A stretch of 43,112 nucleotides of DNA from Planctomycetota bacterium. GTDB taxonomy: Bacteria > Planctomycetota > B15-G4 > JADJEK01. The notes under the pieces are model-generated. The model did not search any database and was not told the origin of the DNA. It saw only the letters and a list, made by a program, of their open reading frames with translations. Both the position numbers and the translations under genes were made by a program. The DNA lies in assembly GCA_016709145.1 (NCBI GenBank), contig JADJEK010000021.1, forward strand, positions 1 to 43,112. Reading direction: 5' to 3'. Below, piece by piece: positions 9,233-17,533 of this stretch (position 1 is its first letter; each line of letters begins with the position of its first letter).

Positions 9233-10014
9233 GCGCGCACCTCGATGCGTTCGACCTCCAGACAGCGCCCACTGCGGACGTCGACGGTGAACAAGGCGCC
9301 GAGCATGCGCTCGTCGCCCTCCGCGACGTCGAACGGCGACGGCAGTCCGGTGACGAACTTCTTCAGCACGCGATCGACGCGACGACCGAGGATCGAGTCG
9401 TGCGGCCCGGTCATGCCGACGTCGGTGATGTAGCCGGTGCCCTTTTGCAGGACCTGAGCATCGGCGGTCGCCACGTGGGTATGAGTCCCGAACACGACCG
9501 ACACCTGGCCGTCGAGGAAGCGCCCCATCGCGAGTTTCTCGGAGGTCGCTTCGCAGTGCATGTCGACCACGACGACGGGCGTCCGCACGCGCGCCTTCTC
9601 GACCGCCTTCTGCGCGGCGAGGAACGGACAGTCGATCGGCTGCATGAACACGCGACCGATGACGTGCACGACCGCGACTTCGTGGCCGCTGTTCGTGGTC
9701 AGCACGGTGGAACCGCGGCCTGGAGCGTTCGGCGCGAAGTTCGCCGCGCGCACGATGCGTTCGTCCTTCGACGCGACGTCGAGGAACTCGCGCCGCTTCC
9801 AGACGTGATCGCCGCAGGTGATGCAGTCGACGCCGCTCTGGAACAGCACTTCCGCGTCGCGCGGCGTGATGCCCGAGCCGTTGAACACGTTCTCCGCGTT
9901 CGCGACCACGAAGTCGATGCCGCGTTCCTCGCGCAACGGCTTCAAGTGTTTGGCGACCACGTTGCGGCCGGGCGCGCCGACGATGTCACCGACGGTGAGG
10001 ATCCGAATCTGCAT
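9229..10014 (-). CDS. ymdB: YmdB-family metallophosphoesterase (2',3'-cyclic nucleotide phosphodiesterase type)
   Basis: Members of this dinuclear-metal phosphodiesterase family (TIGR00282) sit beside rny in many bacteria. Visible ligand motifs are VGDIVG (Asp10), NAEN at 39-42, GDH at 68-70, DMHCEATSEK, and THTHVATAD. The family usually has GNH where this protein has GDH. The product is 261 residues, normal for the family. The ATG at 10014 shares its last base with the rny stop (TGATG), which decides the start; upstream in-frame codons lie inside rny. Confidence 0.9.
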   Translation of the reverse strand: MQIRILTVGDIVGAPGRNVVAKHLKPLREERGIDFVVANAENVFNGSGITPRDAEVLFQSGVDCITCGDHVWKRREFLDVASKDERIVRAANFAPNAPGRGSTVLTTNSGHEVAVVHVIGRVFMQPIDCPFLAAQKAVEKARVRTPVVVVDMHCEATSEKLAMGRFLDGQVSVVFGTHTHVATADAQVLQKGTGYITDVGMTGPHDSILGRRVDRVLKKFVTGLPSPFDVAEGDERMLGALFTVDVRSGRCLEVERIEVRA

Positions 10015-11534
10015 CAGCGCGCGTACTCCGTGACACGGGTTTCGCGGATCACGGTGACCTTGATCTCGCCCGGATAGGCGAGTTCGGATTCGATCCGTTT
10101 CGCGATCTCGCGGGCGCACAGGAGCGCCGCCGCGTCGGTCACTCTACTGGCGTCGACCAGAACACGCAGTTCTCGTCCGGCTTGGATCGCGAACGCCTGC
10201 TCGACGCCCTTGACGCCGCGCGCGATCGTCTCGAGGTGCTCGAGCCGCTGGACGTACTTCTCCATCGTGTCGCGCCGCGCACCCGGACGCGACGCCGAGA
10301 TCGAGTCGGCGATCTGCGCGATGACCGCGTACGTCGATTCCTGCGGCACGTCGCCGTGGTGCGAGGCGATGGAATTGACGACCTCGGGTCGCTCGCCGAC
10401 GCGGCGCGCGAGCTCGGCACCGACGGTCGGATGGCCACCGAGCAGTTCGTGGTCCAGCGCCTTGCCGATGTCGTGGAGCAGTCCGCAGCGCAACGCGAGC
10501 TGAGGGTTCAGCTTGAGCTCACCGGCCAGCGCCGAGGCCAAGTACGCGACTTCGACCGCGTGCTTCAACTGGTTCTGGCCGTACGACGTGCGGTACTTGA
10601 GCCGGCCGATGCAGAACTGCAGGCGGGCGTCGACGCGCGGGACCGAGAGTTCGGCGAGCACTTTCTTCGCCGTCTGGCGGATGTCCTCGTCGATCTCGCG
10701 GCGCGTCTGCTCCACCACTTCCTCGACGCGACCCGGATGGATGCGGCCGTCCTCGACCAGCTTCTCGAGCGATCGGCGTGCGACCTCGCGCCGAACGGCG
10801 TCGAAGCTCGAGACGACGACCACGCCCGGCGTGTCGTCGACGATGAGGTCGACGCCGCAGGCCTTCTCGAGCGCGCGGATGTTGCGCCCTTCGCGGCCGA
10901 TGATGCGGCCCTTCATGTCCTCGTCCTTGACGTCGACGGTCGCGGTCGTCGCCTCGGTCACGGTGCGGATCGCGATGCGGGACATCGCGTGCGCCAGCGC
11001 CTTCTGCGTGCGCATCTCGAGTTCTTCCTCGAGTCGTTCTTGCATGCGCAGGACGCGCGCGGCGCTCTCGTCGCGGAGTTCGTCGTCGAGTCGTTCGAGC
11101 GCCGCTCGCATCGCGTCCTCGCGCGACAGTCCCGCGATGCGCAGGACGTCTTCGCGCGCTCTCGCCAGCAGTCGGTCGTGTTCGATGCGGCCGAGCTTCA
11201 GCTCGTCCTCGGCTTCGCCGAACTTCTGTGCGCGCTCGTCGAGCCCGCGGTCCTTGGCGTCGACGGCCTCTTGTCGCTTGTCGAGTTGGACTTCGCGACG
11301 CGCGAGACGCTCGTCCTGATCGCGCCACTCGTCACGCAGTTTCGCCGCGTACTGCTCGTGCGCGTCGCGCCGCTTGATCTCCTCGTCGCGCGCGGCGAGC
11401 GTGCGTTCCTTCTCGCGATCGCGGGCCGTCGCCTCGAGGGACGCGGCGTGCTGCGCCAATCGACGCGAAAGCGCCAGCCACACCAGGCCGCCACCCGCCG
11501 CCGCTCCGCCGATCGCCCACAACCACGCTTCCAT
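10014..11534 (-). CDS. rny: ribonuclease Y
   Basis: RNase Y is a membrane-anchored endoribonuclease that starts mRNA decay. The 506-residue protein has an N-terminal membrane anchor (residues 5-22), a long charged coiled coil (about 25-185), a KH domain with GRIIGREGRN at 209-218, and an HD domain with LLHDIGKALDHE (H354, D355) and SHHGD near 391-395. The ATG at 11534 gives the normal short N-terminus before the anchor. The reading frame stays open upstream, but a likely promoter at 11580-11609 lies in that stretch. First gene of the chain rny-ymdB-ispA-dxs-nadK-truD. Confidence 0.93.
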   Translation of the reverse strand: MEAWLWAIGGAAAGGGLVWLALSRRLAQHAASLEATARDREKERTLAARDEEIKRRDAHEQYAAKLRDEWRDQDERLARREVQLDKRQEAVDAKDRGLDERAQKFGEAEDELKLGRIEHDRLLARAREDVLRIAGLSREDAMRAALERLDDELRDESAARVLRMQERLEEELEMRTQKALAHAMSRIAIRTVTEATTATVDVKDEDMKGRIIGREGRNIRALEKACGVDLIVDDTPGVVVVSSFDAVRREVARRSLEKLVEDGRIHPGRVEEVVEQTRREIDEDIRQTAKKVLAELSVPRVDARLQFCIGRLKYRTSYGQNQLKHAVEVAYLASALAGELKLNPQLALRCGLLHDIGKALDHELLGGHPTVGAELARRVGERPEVVNSIASHHGDVPQESTYAVIAQIADSISASRPGARRDTMEKYVQRLEHLETIARGVKGVEQAFAIQAGRELRVLVDASRVTDAAALLCAREIAKRIESELAYPGEIKVTVIRETRVTEYAR

Positions 11535-11579
11535 CGCACCCACCGGTCCCGCTCCACGCGTCTGGCGCGAAGTCGGGGC

Positions 11580-11609
11580 ATTCCAGGCTTTTCGGCAAGC
11601 CGCGGTCAA
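11580..11609 (-). promoter_or_regulatory. probable sigma-70-type promoter of the rny operon
   Basis: On the minus strand TTGACC (11609-11604) and TGGAAT (11585-11580) are 18 nt apart. The match is 5/6 and 4/6. The predicted RNA start near 11573 leaves about 39 nt before the rny ATG, and supports that start over any upstream one. Confidence 0.5.
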
Positions 11610-11657
11610 CAACGAGAGTCTCTCACGACGCGAACCGGACGCGCTCAGTGGGCTCCG

Positions 11658-13430
11658 TCAGCGCGGTAGCGACGCTTCGAGCTGCGCGGCGAATTCCTGC
11701 CACCGAGCGATCGACGCGCGCGTCAGCGGCATCGACCACGTCCCGACGCTGTCGCCCGCGCCTTGGAAGAACGGGATCTCGCGGTCCTTCACGACGTGTA
11801 CGCCGTCTTGGAACCGCAGGGCGACCGTACGGGCCTGCGCGTCGACGAGGACGTCGCACCACGCGGCCTTCACCGTCTTCGAGATCAAGCCGGCGCCACT
11901 CTTCTGGTCGAGCTCGACCTCGAGCAGTCGCGCGTGACCATCGACCCACTCGACGCGGCGCATCGCGCGCAACGTCGACGCGCCGTAGCCGTCGTCTTGC
12001 AGCAAGCGATTCACGTCGCGCAGCACGGCACCGACATCGACGCCGACCGGAACGACCGATGCCGGCTCGGCCGGCGCACCGCCGCCGAGGACCACGATCG
12101 GCGCGAGTTCCATGCGCGTCCACGCACCGTCCGCGAGCAAACCGATCGGGACGATCTTGTCGCCGAGCGAGAAGTCCTCGCGTTCGCCGCGGATCAGCGT
12201 GCTGCCGTGAGTGAGCACCAGATCCCCCATGCGCGTGACGGGATCGACGCGCAGATGCGCGCGCTCGGCCTGGTGGAAACCGATCGGAAAACCCTCGTCC
12301 GAACGCACGCTGAACGTCGGCGCATCGAGCGCGCCGTCCACGACACCGGAGGCGGCGAGCAGCGCGAGGGTGTGGATGCCTGCTTCGTCGAACACGCGAT
12401 TCACCGCCGCGACGATCGGATCCTGCGCAGGCGCGGCCGGCGTCGCGCTTTCGACCGGCGCACCGCTGGCCGACGGAATCTCGGTCGACCCGCCTTCCGG
12501 CACGGCATCGTTCGCGTTCGTCGTCGCGACCGGCACCGCTGGCTGCGCCGCAGGATCCGCGGCGGACTCGGGCAGCGGCGGCTTCGGCTCGGTCGGGATC
12601 GGCGTGACGATCGAGTCGACGGTGACGGCCGGCGCCTGCGCCTTCGCCGCTTCCTGGACGCGTGCTTCGAGTTGCGCGGCGAGCGCCGCGTGCTCGTCTT
12701 GCATTTCCACGAGCTTCTCGCGCGCGCGCTGCAGTTCGCCGTCGAGCGCCGCGACCTTGTCCTTCGAGGTCAGCGCGGAAGTGACGGCGTCGACCTTCTC
12801 CTTCTCCATCGCGGCCATGCGCGCCTTCAGCGCTTCGATCTCGGCGAGCTGAGCACGCGTCTCGTGGATCAACACGCGATTCGCGGCCAAGCCCTCGTCG
12901 AACAGTTCGCGCAACGCGGTATTGCCCTGCTCGACCCGTTCGACGGACTTGCTCGATTCGACCAGCGTCGTCTCGGCGCGTGCCATGCGTTGGGCTTGTC
13001 GATCGAGCCGTTCTCCGGCGCGGTCGAGCAACCACAGGAACGCAGGCACCAGGATCGCGGCCACCACCAGCGTTCCGGCCACGAATGCCCACGGTCGCAT
13101 GCGCCGCTCGGCGCGCAAGCGATCGGCCAACTGCTCCTGCGATTGACGCAGTTGTCGGAACGTGGCGTTCAGGGCATCGGCCGACTGGATCACGAGATCG
13201 GAGCGATCCGCGCGCTTCAGCGTCTCGGCCATGCGCGTGTGCGCGTCGTGGATGTACTGCAGCATGCGCGTGTTCACGCGCAGCGTCTCCATCAGGTCAC
13301 GCGAGCGCGGATCCGCCGATTCGGCGGCCTCGAGTTGGGTCAGCAGGCGCTTCATTTCCGACACCGTGCCGGCCACGTCCGCGTTCTGCGCGGCAGGCAG
13401 CGGATCGGGCGCGGGATCGACGTCGCTCAT
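11658..13430 (-). CDS. membrane-anchored coiled-coil protein of unknown function
   Basis: I do not recognise a family. The 590-residue product has a short cytoplasmic helix-rich N-terminus, one membrane segment at about 113-135, a coiled coil from about 140 to 270 rich in Glu, Ala and Lys, a Pro/Ala-rich linker (about 275-355) and a C-terminal globular region of about 230 residues. That region looks duplicated in style: short strands such as GFPIGFHQ, LVLTHGSTLI and RFQDGVHVV. The ATG at 13430 overlaps the lipoprotein stop as ATGA. It probably works in the envelope with the two genes upstream. Confidence 0.75.
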   Translation of the reverse strand: MSDVDPAPDPLPAAQNADVAGTVSEMKRLLTQLEAAESADPRSRDLMETLRVNTRMLQYIHDAHTRMAETLKRADRSDLVIQSADALNATFRQLRQSQEQLADRLRAERRMRPWAFVAGTLVVAAILVPAFLWLLDRAGERLDRQAQRMARAETTLVESSKSVERVEQGNTALRELFDEGLAANRVLIHETRAQLAEIEALKARMAAMEKEKVDAVTSALTSKDKVAALDGELQRAREKLVEMQDEHAALAAQLEARVQEAAKAQAPAVTVDSIVTPIPTEPKPPLPESAADPAAQPAVPVATTNANDAVPEGGSTEIPSASGAPVESATPAAPAQDPIVAAVNRVFDEAGIHTLALLAASGVVDGALDAPTFSVRSDEGFPIGFHQAERAHLRVDPVTRMGDLVLTHGSTLIRGEREDFSLGDKIVPIGLLADGAWTRMELAPIVVLGGGAPAEPASVVPVGVDVGAVLRDVNRLLQDDGYGASTLRAMRRVEWVDGHARLLEVELDQKSGAGLISKTVKAAWCDVLVDAQARTVALRFQDGVHVVKDREIPFFQGAGDSVGTWSMPLTRASIARWQEFAAQLEASLPR

Positions 13431-14074
13431 TTGGTCTGCGGCTCCGTGGCGGTCGCCGCCGCCAGTCGGGCCACGACGAGTTCGCGCGAGCTCGCTTCCC
13501 ACAAATCCTCGAGGCCGTCGACGTCGAGACGCGCGGGGCGCAGCGGCACCGACGTCGTCCCGATGCGCAGTTCACCGGCGCTTACCGTTCCGAGGTCGAC
13601 CGCGACGTCGAATGCCGCGAGAGCGCGGACCACGCCACCGCGCGGCAGTCGGGTGCCGGAGAACGTCTCCAGTGCGAGCGCGGGAACGGTCGTCCGTTGC
13701 GCCGCGGCAAGACCGAGCGCAGCGCCGAAGGTGAGGTCGTCGATCGGTCCGTCGGCAAGCGACAGTGTCAGACGCGGCCGCTCCTCGGCGAACGCGAACG
13801 ACTCACCGGCATCGAGTTGGTAGATCGCGACGTGCACCCAACGCAGTGTTCCGTCGATCCCGACGGCCGCGCCGAACGCACCCGCGGGAGGCGCGGACGC
13901 CGCCGCGCTGACCACGACGGCGAGTCCGGCCTGCTGCCCGACCAGGATCGGTGCCGTCGATTCGAGTCGCGACGACACGACCGAGGACGCGTTCGGCGCG
14001 TCCTCGGAACGCGATCCGTCGCAACCCGCGGTCAGCAGTCCGCAAACCAGCGCGAGGGTGGCCGCGCGAATCAT
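13427..14074 (-). CDS. lipoprotein of unknown function
   Basis: The ATG at 14074 shares one base with the stop of the upstream gene (TGATG). The product starts with a lipoprotein signal, MIRAATLALVCGLLTAGC, with the lipidated Cys at 18. The remaining roughly 200 residues are Ala/Gly/Val-rich, predicted beta-rich, without catalytic motifs I can name. Three genes (14847 to 11658) are joined by overlapping stops and starts and each has an export or membrane signal, so they may form one envelope complex. Confidence 0.72.
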   Translation of the reverse strand: MIRAATLALVCGLLTAGCDGSRSEDAPNASSVVSSRLESTAPILVGQQAGLAVVVSAAASAPPAGAFGAAVGIDGTLRWVHVAIYQLDAGESFAFAEERPRLTLSLADGPIDDLTFGAALGLAAAQRTTVPALALETFSGTRLPRGGVVRALAAFDVAVDLGTVSAGELRIGTTSVPLRPARLDVDGLEDLWEASSRELVVARLAAATATEPQTK

Positions 14075-14847
14075 CACCAGCGCGCGGCGCGATTGTCGTT
14101 GAACCACTTTTCCCATTCCGGAGCGCTTTGGAAACTCTGCAGCGTGAGCACGCCGAGCGTCTCGTTCATCGGAACTTCGATGTCTTGCAGACGCTCGTGC
14201 CAGACCGGGTTCTTGCCCTTCTCGCGCACGTCGAGCGCATTGACGTTCGCGTAGGTCTTCACCAAGCCTTCGACGATGCGCTTGCGCAACTTGCCGTCGG
14301 CGTCGCGGTACTCGCCGAGCGCTCGCGTCGCGGACACGATCACCCGGTTCTGGTCGCCCTTCAGCAGGTCGAGGAACATGTCGACGTGCTTCTCCTTTTT
14401 GTGCTTCGCGAGGCTCTGGATCAGGATCTCCTGCACGTCGATGCGCTTCTCGAGATGCTTCAGCTTCAACGCCTTCTCGAGCGGCGGGACGCCTTCGTCG
14501 CCGATGTCCGAGCAGAACGCCGCGGCCGCACCGTACAGGCGATTCTCGGTGTCGACCGTGGTTCGGACCGAGAACAGGTCGGTGACGGCGCCAAGAGCCT
14601 TCTTCTTGCCGGCCTCGTCGAAGCTCTTGTAGTTCATCAGCAACTGGTCGACGGCGGCAACCGCCTTCTCGTCGGCCTTGGAACGGACGTCTTCGTCCGC
14701 CGACTTGCGCTCCTTCAGCGCCGCTTCGATCGACTTGATCGAATCGTCGGGCACCGCCGACGCCGCCGCCGGCGGGTCCTGCGCGAGAGCCGAAGCCACG
14801 ATCACGAACACGGACGCGGCGAGAGTGGAGAGACGAGCGAGCGACAT
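14074..14847 (-). CDS. exported HEAT-repeat-like protein
   Basis: GGAG lies 7 nt upstream of the ATG at 14847, and the product then begins with a signal peptide (MSLARLSTLAASVFVIVASALA). The mature part is almost entirely helical. Segments such as GVPPLEKALKLKHLEKRIDV, EILIQSLAKHKKEKHVDMF and ATRALGEYRDAD have the spacing of HEAT/Armadillo-type repeats, typical of protein-protein scaffolds. The C-terminus ends EWEKWFNDNRAARW, a motif seen in many planctomycete HEAT proteins. First gene of a three-gene overlapping group. Confidence 0.75.
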   Translation of the reverse strand: MSLARLSTLAASVFVIVASALAQDPPAAASAVPDDSIKSIEAALKERKSADEDVRSKADEKAVAAVDQLLMNYKSFDEAGKKKALGAVTDLFSVRTTVDTENRLYGAAAAFCSDIGDEGVPPLEKALKLKHLEKRIDVQEILIQSLAKHKKEKHVDMFLDLLKGDQNRVIVSATRALGEYRDADGKLRKRIVEGLVKTYANVNALDVREKGKNPVWHERLQDIEVPMNETLGVLTLQSFQSAPEWEKWFNDNRAARW

Positions 14848-14896
14848 GGGTGAACTCCGATCGACGATCCGGGACGGCCGGGCGATGCGAGCCGGC

Positions 14897-14902
14897 ATCT
14901 TA
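14897..14902 (-). promoter_or_regulatory. possible -10 hexamer upstream of the HEAT-like gene
   Basis: The minus strand reads TAAGAT about 50 nt before the ATG at 14847. No -35 box stands at 16-18 nt, so this is a weak call. Confidence 0.25.
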
Positions 14903-14966
14903 GATCGGAAGCTCGTCAAAGCAGCACCGTGGAGTCGGCCGCACCCGGAACCGGATCAACGGGCTG

Positions 14967-16361
14967 TCACGAAAGAGGTAAGCCCAGGGCCCGCGCCAGG
15001 GCTGCGCCCTTGGCCAGGGTCTCGTCGTATTCGGCTTGCGGGTCGGAGTCGTAGACCACTCCCCCGCCGACGTGGAAATGGGCGCGGCCCGACTCGACGA
15101 CGAGCGTACGGATCGCGATGTTCAGCGCGAGGTCGCCGCTCTGCGCGATCCAGCCGATCGAACCGCAGAACACGCCGCGACGGACACCTTCGAGGGCCTC
15201 GATCACGCGCAGGGCCGCGATCTTCGGCGCACCGGTGATCGAGCCGCCAGGAAACGTCGCCGCCAACAGATCCACGCTCGACGTCCCTGGTCGCAACGTG
15301 GCGCGGATCGTCGCGACCCGGTGGATCACGGTCGCGAACGTCTCGATCGCTCCGGCGTCGACGACTTCCACCGAGCCGATCCGAGCCACGCGGCCGAGAT
15401 CGTTGCGCAGCAGGTCGACGATCATGTTGAGCTCGGAGCGCTCCTTCGACGACGCGCACAACTGTTCGACCGCCAGCGCGTCGACGACCGCATCGCCACT
15501 GCGCCGGCGCGTGCCCTTGATCGGCCGCGTCGTCACCGCGTCCCCCACGCGCGACAAGAACGACTCCGGCGACGAACACGACAGAGCCACGTCGCCGGTG
15601 TCGACGTACGCCGCGTACGGTGCCGGATTCGCGACGCGCAGTCGCGCGTACAACGCCGCCGCGCTGCCGTGGAACTCGGTCTGGAATCGCTGCGCGAGGT
15701 TGACCTGGTAGACCTCGCCGAGGCGGATGTGTTCGCGCACCGCGTCCACCGCGCGCCGGTACGACGACGGATCGAAGTTGGATCGCAGCACCGCACCGGT
15801 CGTGAACGTCCCGACCGGCTCGGCCGGCGCGTCGAGCGCTCGCTCGATGTCGTCGAGCACGTCGCTCGGCGATCCCGCGCCCGGGCTCGCACCTTCGACG
15901 AATCCAGCCAACACCGCGCCCGATTCGAAGTCGAACTCGACGAACCGATCGAAGTGCGCGAACCAGAGGTCCGGCGCCGCGGACGCGATGGCGGCGGTAT
16001 CCGGGACGTGCTCGAGGGTGCGCCCGACGTCGTAGGACACGAACCCCGCGTGACCGCCGCAGAACCGGCCTGGTCGCGCGCCGTCGACGACGCGCGGCGA
16101 CGACAGCGCGGCGGCGAGGCGCTCGAGGGGCCGTTCGCCGCGCCGATCGGCGCCGGCTTCGACGCGCACGATGGAACGCGGCTGGAACAGCGCCAGCGCA
16201 TGACGCGCGCCGAGCGATGTGCGGTCGCCGTCGAGCAGGACGCCGGGGCGCCCGCGCTTGAGGCGCGAGAACACCTCGAACGGATCGAGGTCGTCGCGCA
16301 GACGGCGCTGGTGCAGTCGCAGCTCGGTCATGTCGCGGATTTCAACCGCGAACGGCGGCAC
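14967..16361 (-). CDS. pabB: aminodeoxychorismate synthase component I
   Basis: PabB makes 4-amino-4-deoxychorismate from chorismate for folate synthesis, together with a PabA amidotransferase not seen here. The 464-residue protein has the chorismate-binding fold: SCSSPESFL near 261-269, PIKGT at 280-284 (the Lys form typical of PabB, where anthranilate synthase has PIAGT), LRNDLGR, FPGGSITGAPK and a C-terminal YDSDPQAEYDETLAK. The start is uncertain: GTG at 16361 or ATG at 16331; neither has a Shine-Dalgarno. It is divergent from xerC. Confidence 0.88.
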   Translation of the reverse strand: MPPFAVEIRDMTELRLHQRRLRDDLDPFEVFSRLKRGRPGVLLDGDRTSLGARHALALFQPRSIVRVEAGADRRGERPLERLAAALSSPRVVDGARPGRFCGGHAGFVSYDVGRTLEHVPDTAAIASAAPDLWFAHFDRFVEFDFESGAVLAGFVEGASPGAGSPSDVLDDIERALDAPAEPVGTFTTGAVLRSNFDPSSYRRAVDAVREHIRLGEVYQVNLAQRFQTEFHGSAAALYARLRVANPAPYAAYVDTGDVALSCSSPESFLSRVGDAVTTRPIKGTRRRSGDAVVDALAVEQLCASSKERSELNMIVDLLRNDLGRVARIGSVEVVDAGAIETFATVIHRVATIRATLRPGTSSVDLLAATFPGGSITGAPKIAALRVIEALEGVRRGVFCGSIGWIAQSGDLALNIAIRTLVVESGRAHFHVGGGVVYDSDPQAEYDETLAKGAALARALGLPLS

Positions 16362-16435
16362 GGGCCAGTGCGTGGTCGGACCGCCGCGCGGAAGTTGGCA
16401 TCGCGTTGTCCGACGCGCAGCGTCCTGCGCTTTCG

Positions 16436-16441
16436 TATCGT
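16436..16441 (+). promoter_or_regulatory. possible -10 hexamer of xerC
   Basis: TATCGT lies 21 nt before the xerC ATG. It would give a leader of about 15 nt that still contains the GGAGG at 16452-16456. No -35 box is clear. Confidence 0.3.
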
Positions 16442-16462
16442 CCTGCGCGGCGGAGGCAGAAC

Positions 16463-17470
16463 ATGGCGGATGCGGACGTCGGTGGCGCGGACTTGTACGC
16501 CGCGGTCGATCGGTTCGTGGCGGCGCTGCGCGGGTTGCGCGCGGCTTCGCCGCATACCTTGCGCGCGTACACGTCCGACCTGACGCAGTTCGTCGAGTTC
16601 GCGCGGCACGGCGGCGCTCGCAAGCTGTCCGACATCGGCCAACTCCACGTCCGCGAGTTCGCGGTGCATTTGCGCGAGGGCAAGGACGGACTCGCCCCGC
16701 GCGGCAAGCGCACTCTGGCGCGCAAGCTGTCCGCGATCGGATCGTGGTTCAAGTTCCTGGTCGAACAAGGCGAGCTCGAATCCAACCCGATCGCGTTCGT
16801 CCGGCGCCCGAAGCGCGACCGAACCCTACCGCGCGTCCTCACCGAAGAAGGCATGGGCAAGCTGCTCGCCGCGCCGACGAGCGAGGACTTCGTCGCGTTG
16901 CGCGACCACGCGTTGCTGGAGACGCTCTACTCCACCGGCGCCCGCGTCGCGGAACTCGTCGGCGCGAGTCTGCGCGATCTCGACCTCGCCCACGGCACGC
17001 TGCACGTGCGCGGCAAGGGCAAGAAGGAACGGCTGTGCTACCTCGGCGCGGGCGCCGAGCAGGCCCTCGCGCGCTACCTCGCGCATCGCGGCACGTTGCT
17101 CGCGGACGCGCGCGCTGCGAGCGCACCGCTGTTCGTCAACGCCGGTCGCGGCACCAAGGCCTACACGCGACTGACCGATCGTTCGGTGCGCCGACTGCTG
17201 AAGAAGCGGCTGCTCGAGGCCGGCCTCGATCCGGGCGCGTCACCGCACACGTTGCGGCACTCGTTCGCGACGCACGTGCTGCATCGCGGCGCGAACCTGC
17301 GCGTGGTGCAGGAGTTCCTCGGCCACGAACACCTGACGACGACGCAGATCTACACGCACTTGGATCTACGGCGCTTGCAAGACGTCTACGCGACCGCACA
17401 TCCGCGGGCGAAGCGCGCACGATCGACGCGCACGTCGCATCGGACCAAGGGAACGGCCGACGAGACGTGA
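16463..17470 (+). CDS. xerC: tyrosine recombinase XerC
   Basis: XerC/D-type recombinases resolve chromosome dimers at dif. The 335-residue product has an N-terminal SAM-like core-binding domain (about 10-110) and a catalytic domain with the full set of residues: R161 in STGARVAELV, K185 in GKGKKER, H262 and R265 in HTLRHSFATH, H288 in GHEHLTTTQ, and Y297 in IYTH. GGAGG lies 6 nt before the ATG at 16463, so the earlier in-frame TTG at 16406 is rejected. The housekeeping form is more likely than an integrase: no att repeats or phage genes are nearby. Confidence 0.9.
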   Translation: MADADVGGADLYAAVDRFVAALRGLRAASPHTLRAYTSDLTQFVEFARHGGARKLSDIGQLHVREFAVHLREGKDGLAPRGKRTLARKLSAIGSWFKFLVEQGELESNPIAFVRRPKRDRTLPRVLTEEGMGKLLAAPTSEDFVALRDHALLETLYSTGARVAELVGASLRDLDLAHGTLHVRGKGKKERLCYLGAGAEQALARYLAHRGTLLADARAASAPLFVNAGRGTKAYTRLTDRSVRRLLKKRLLEAGLDPGASPHTLRHSFATHVLHRGANLRVVQEFLGHEHLTTTQIYTHLDLRRLQDVYATAHPRAKRARSTRTSHRTKGTADET

Positions 17471-17533
17471 TGCGGCCGCGTCGCCGATCTCGAAGGCCGA
17501 GAACGCGAATCGATCCGACCGACCCACGCTCGC

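Noticed and set aside
16463..17470. xerC as a phage or integron integrase
   Set aside because: No att-like direct repeats, tRNA target or phage genes nearby, and the sequence fits chromosomal XerC.
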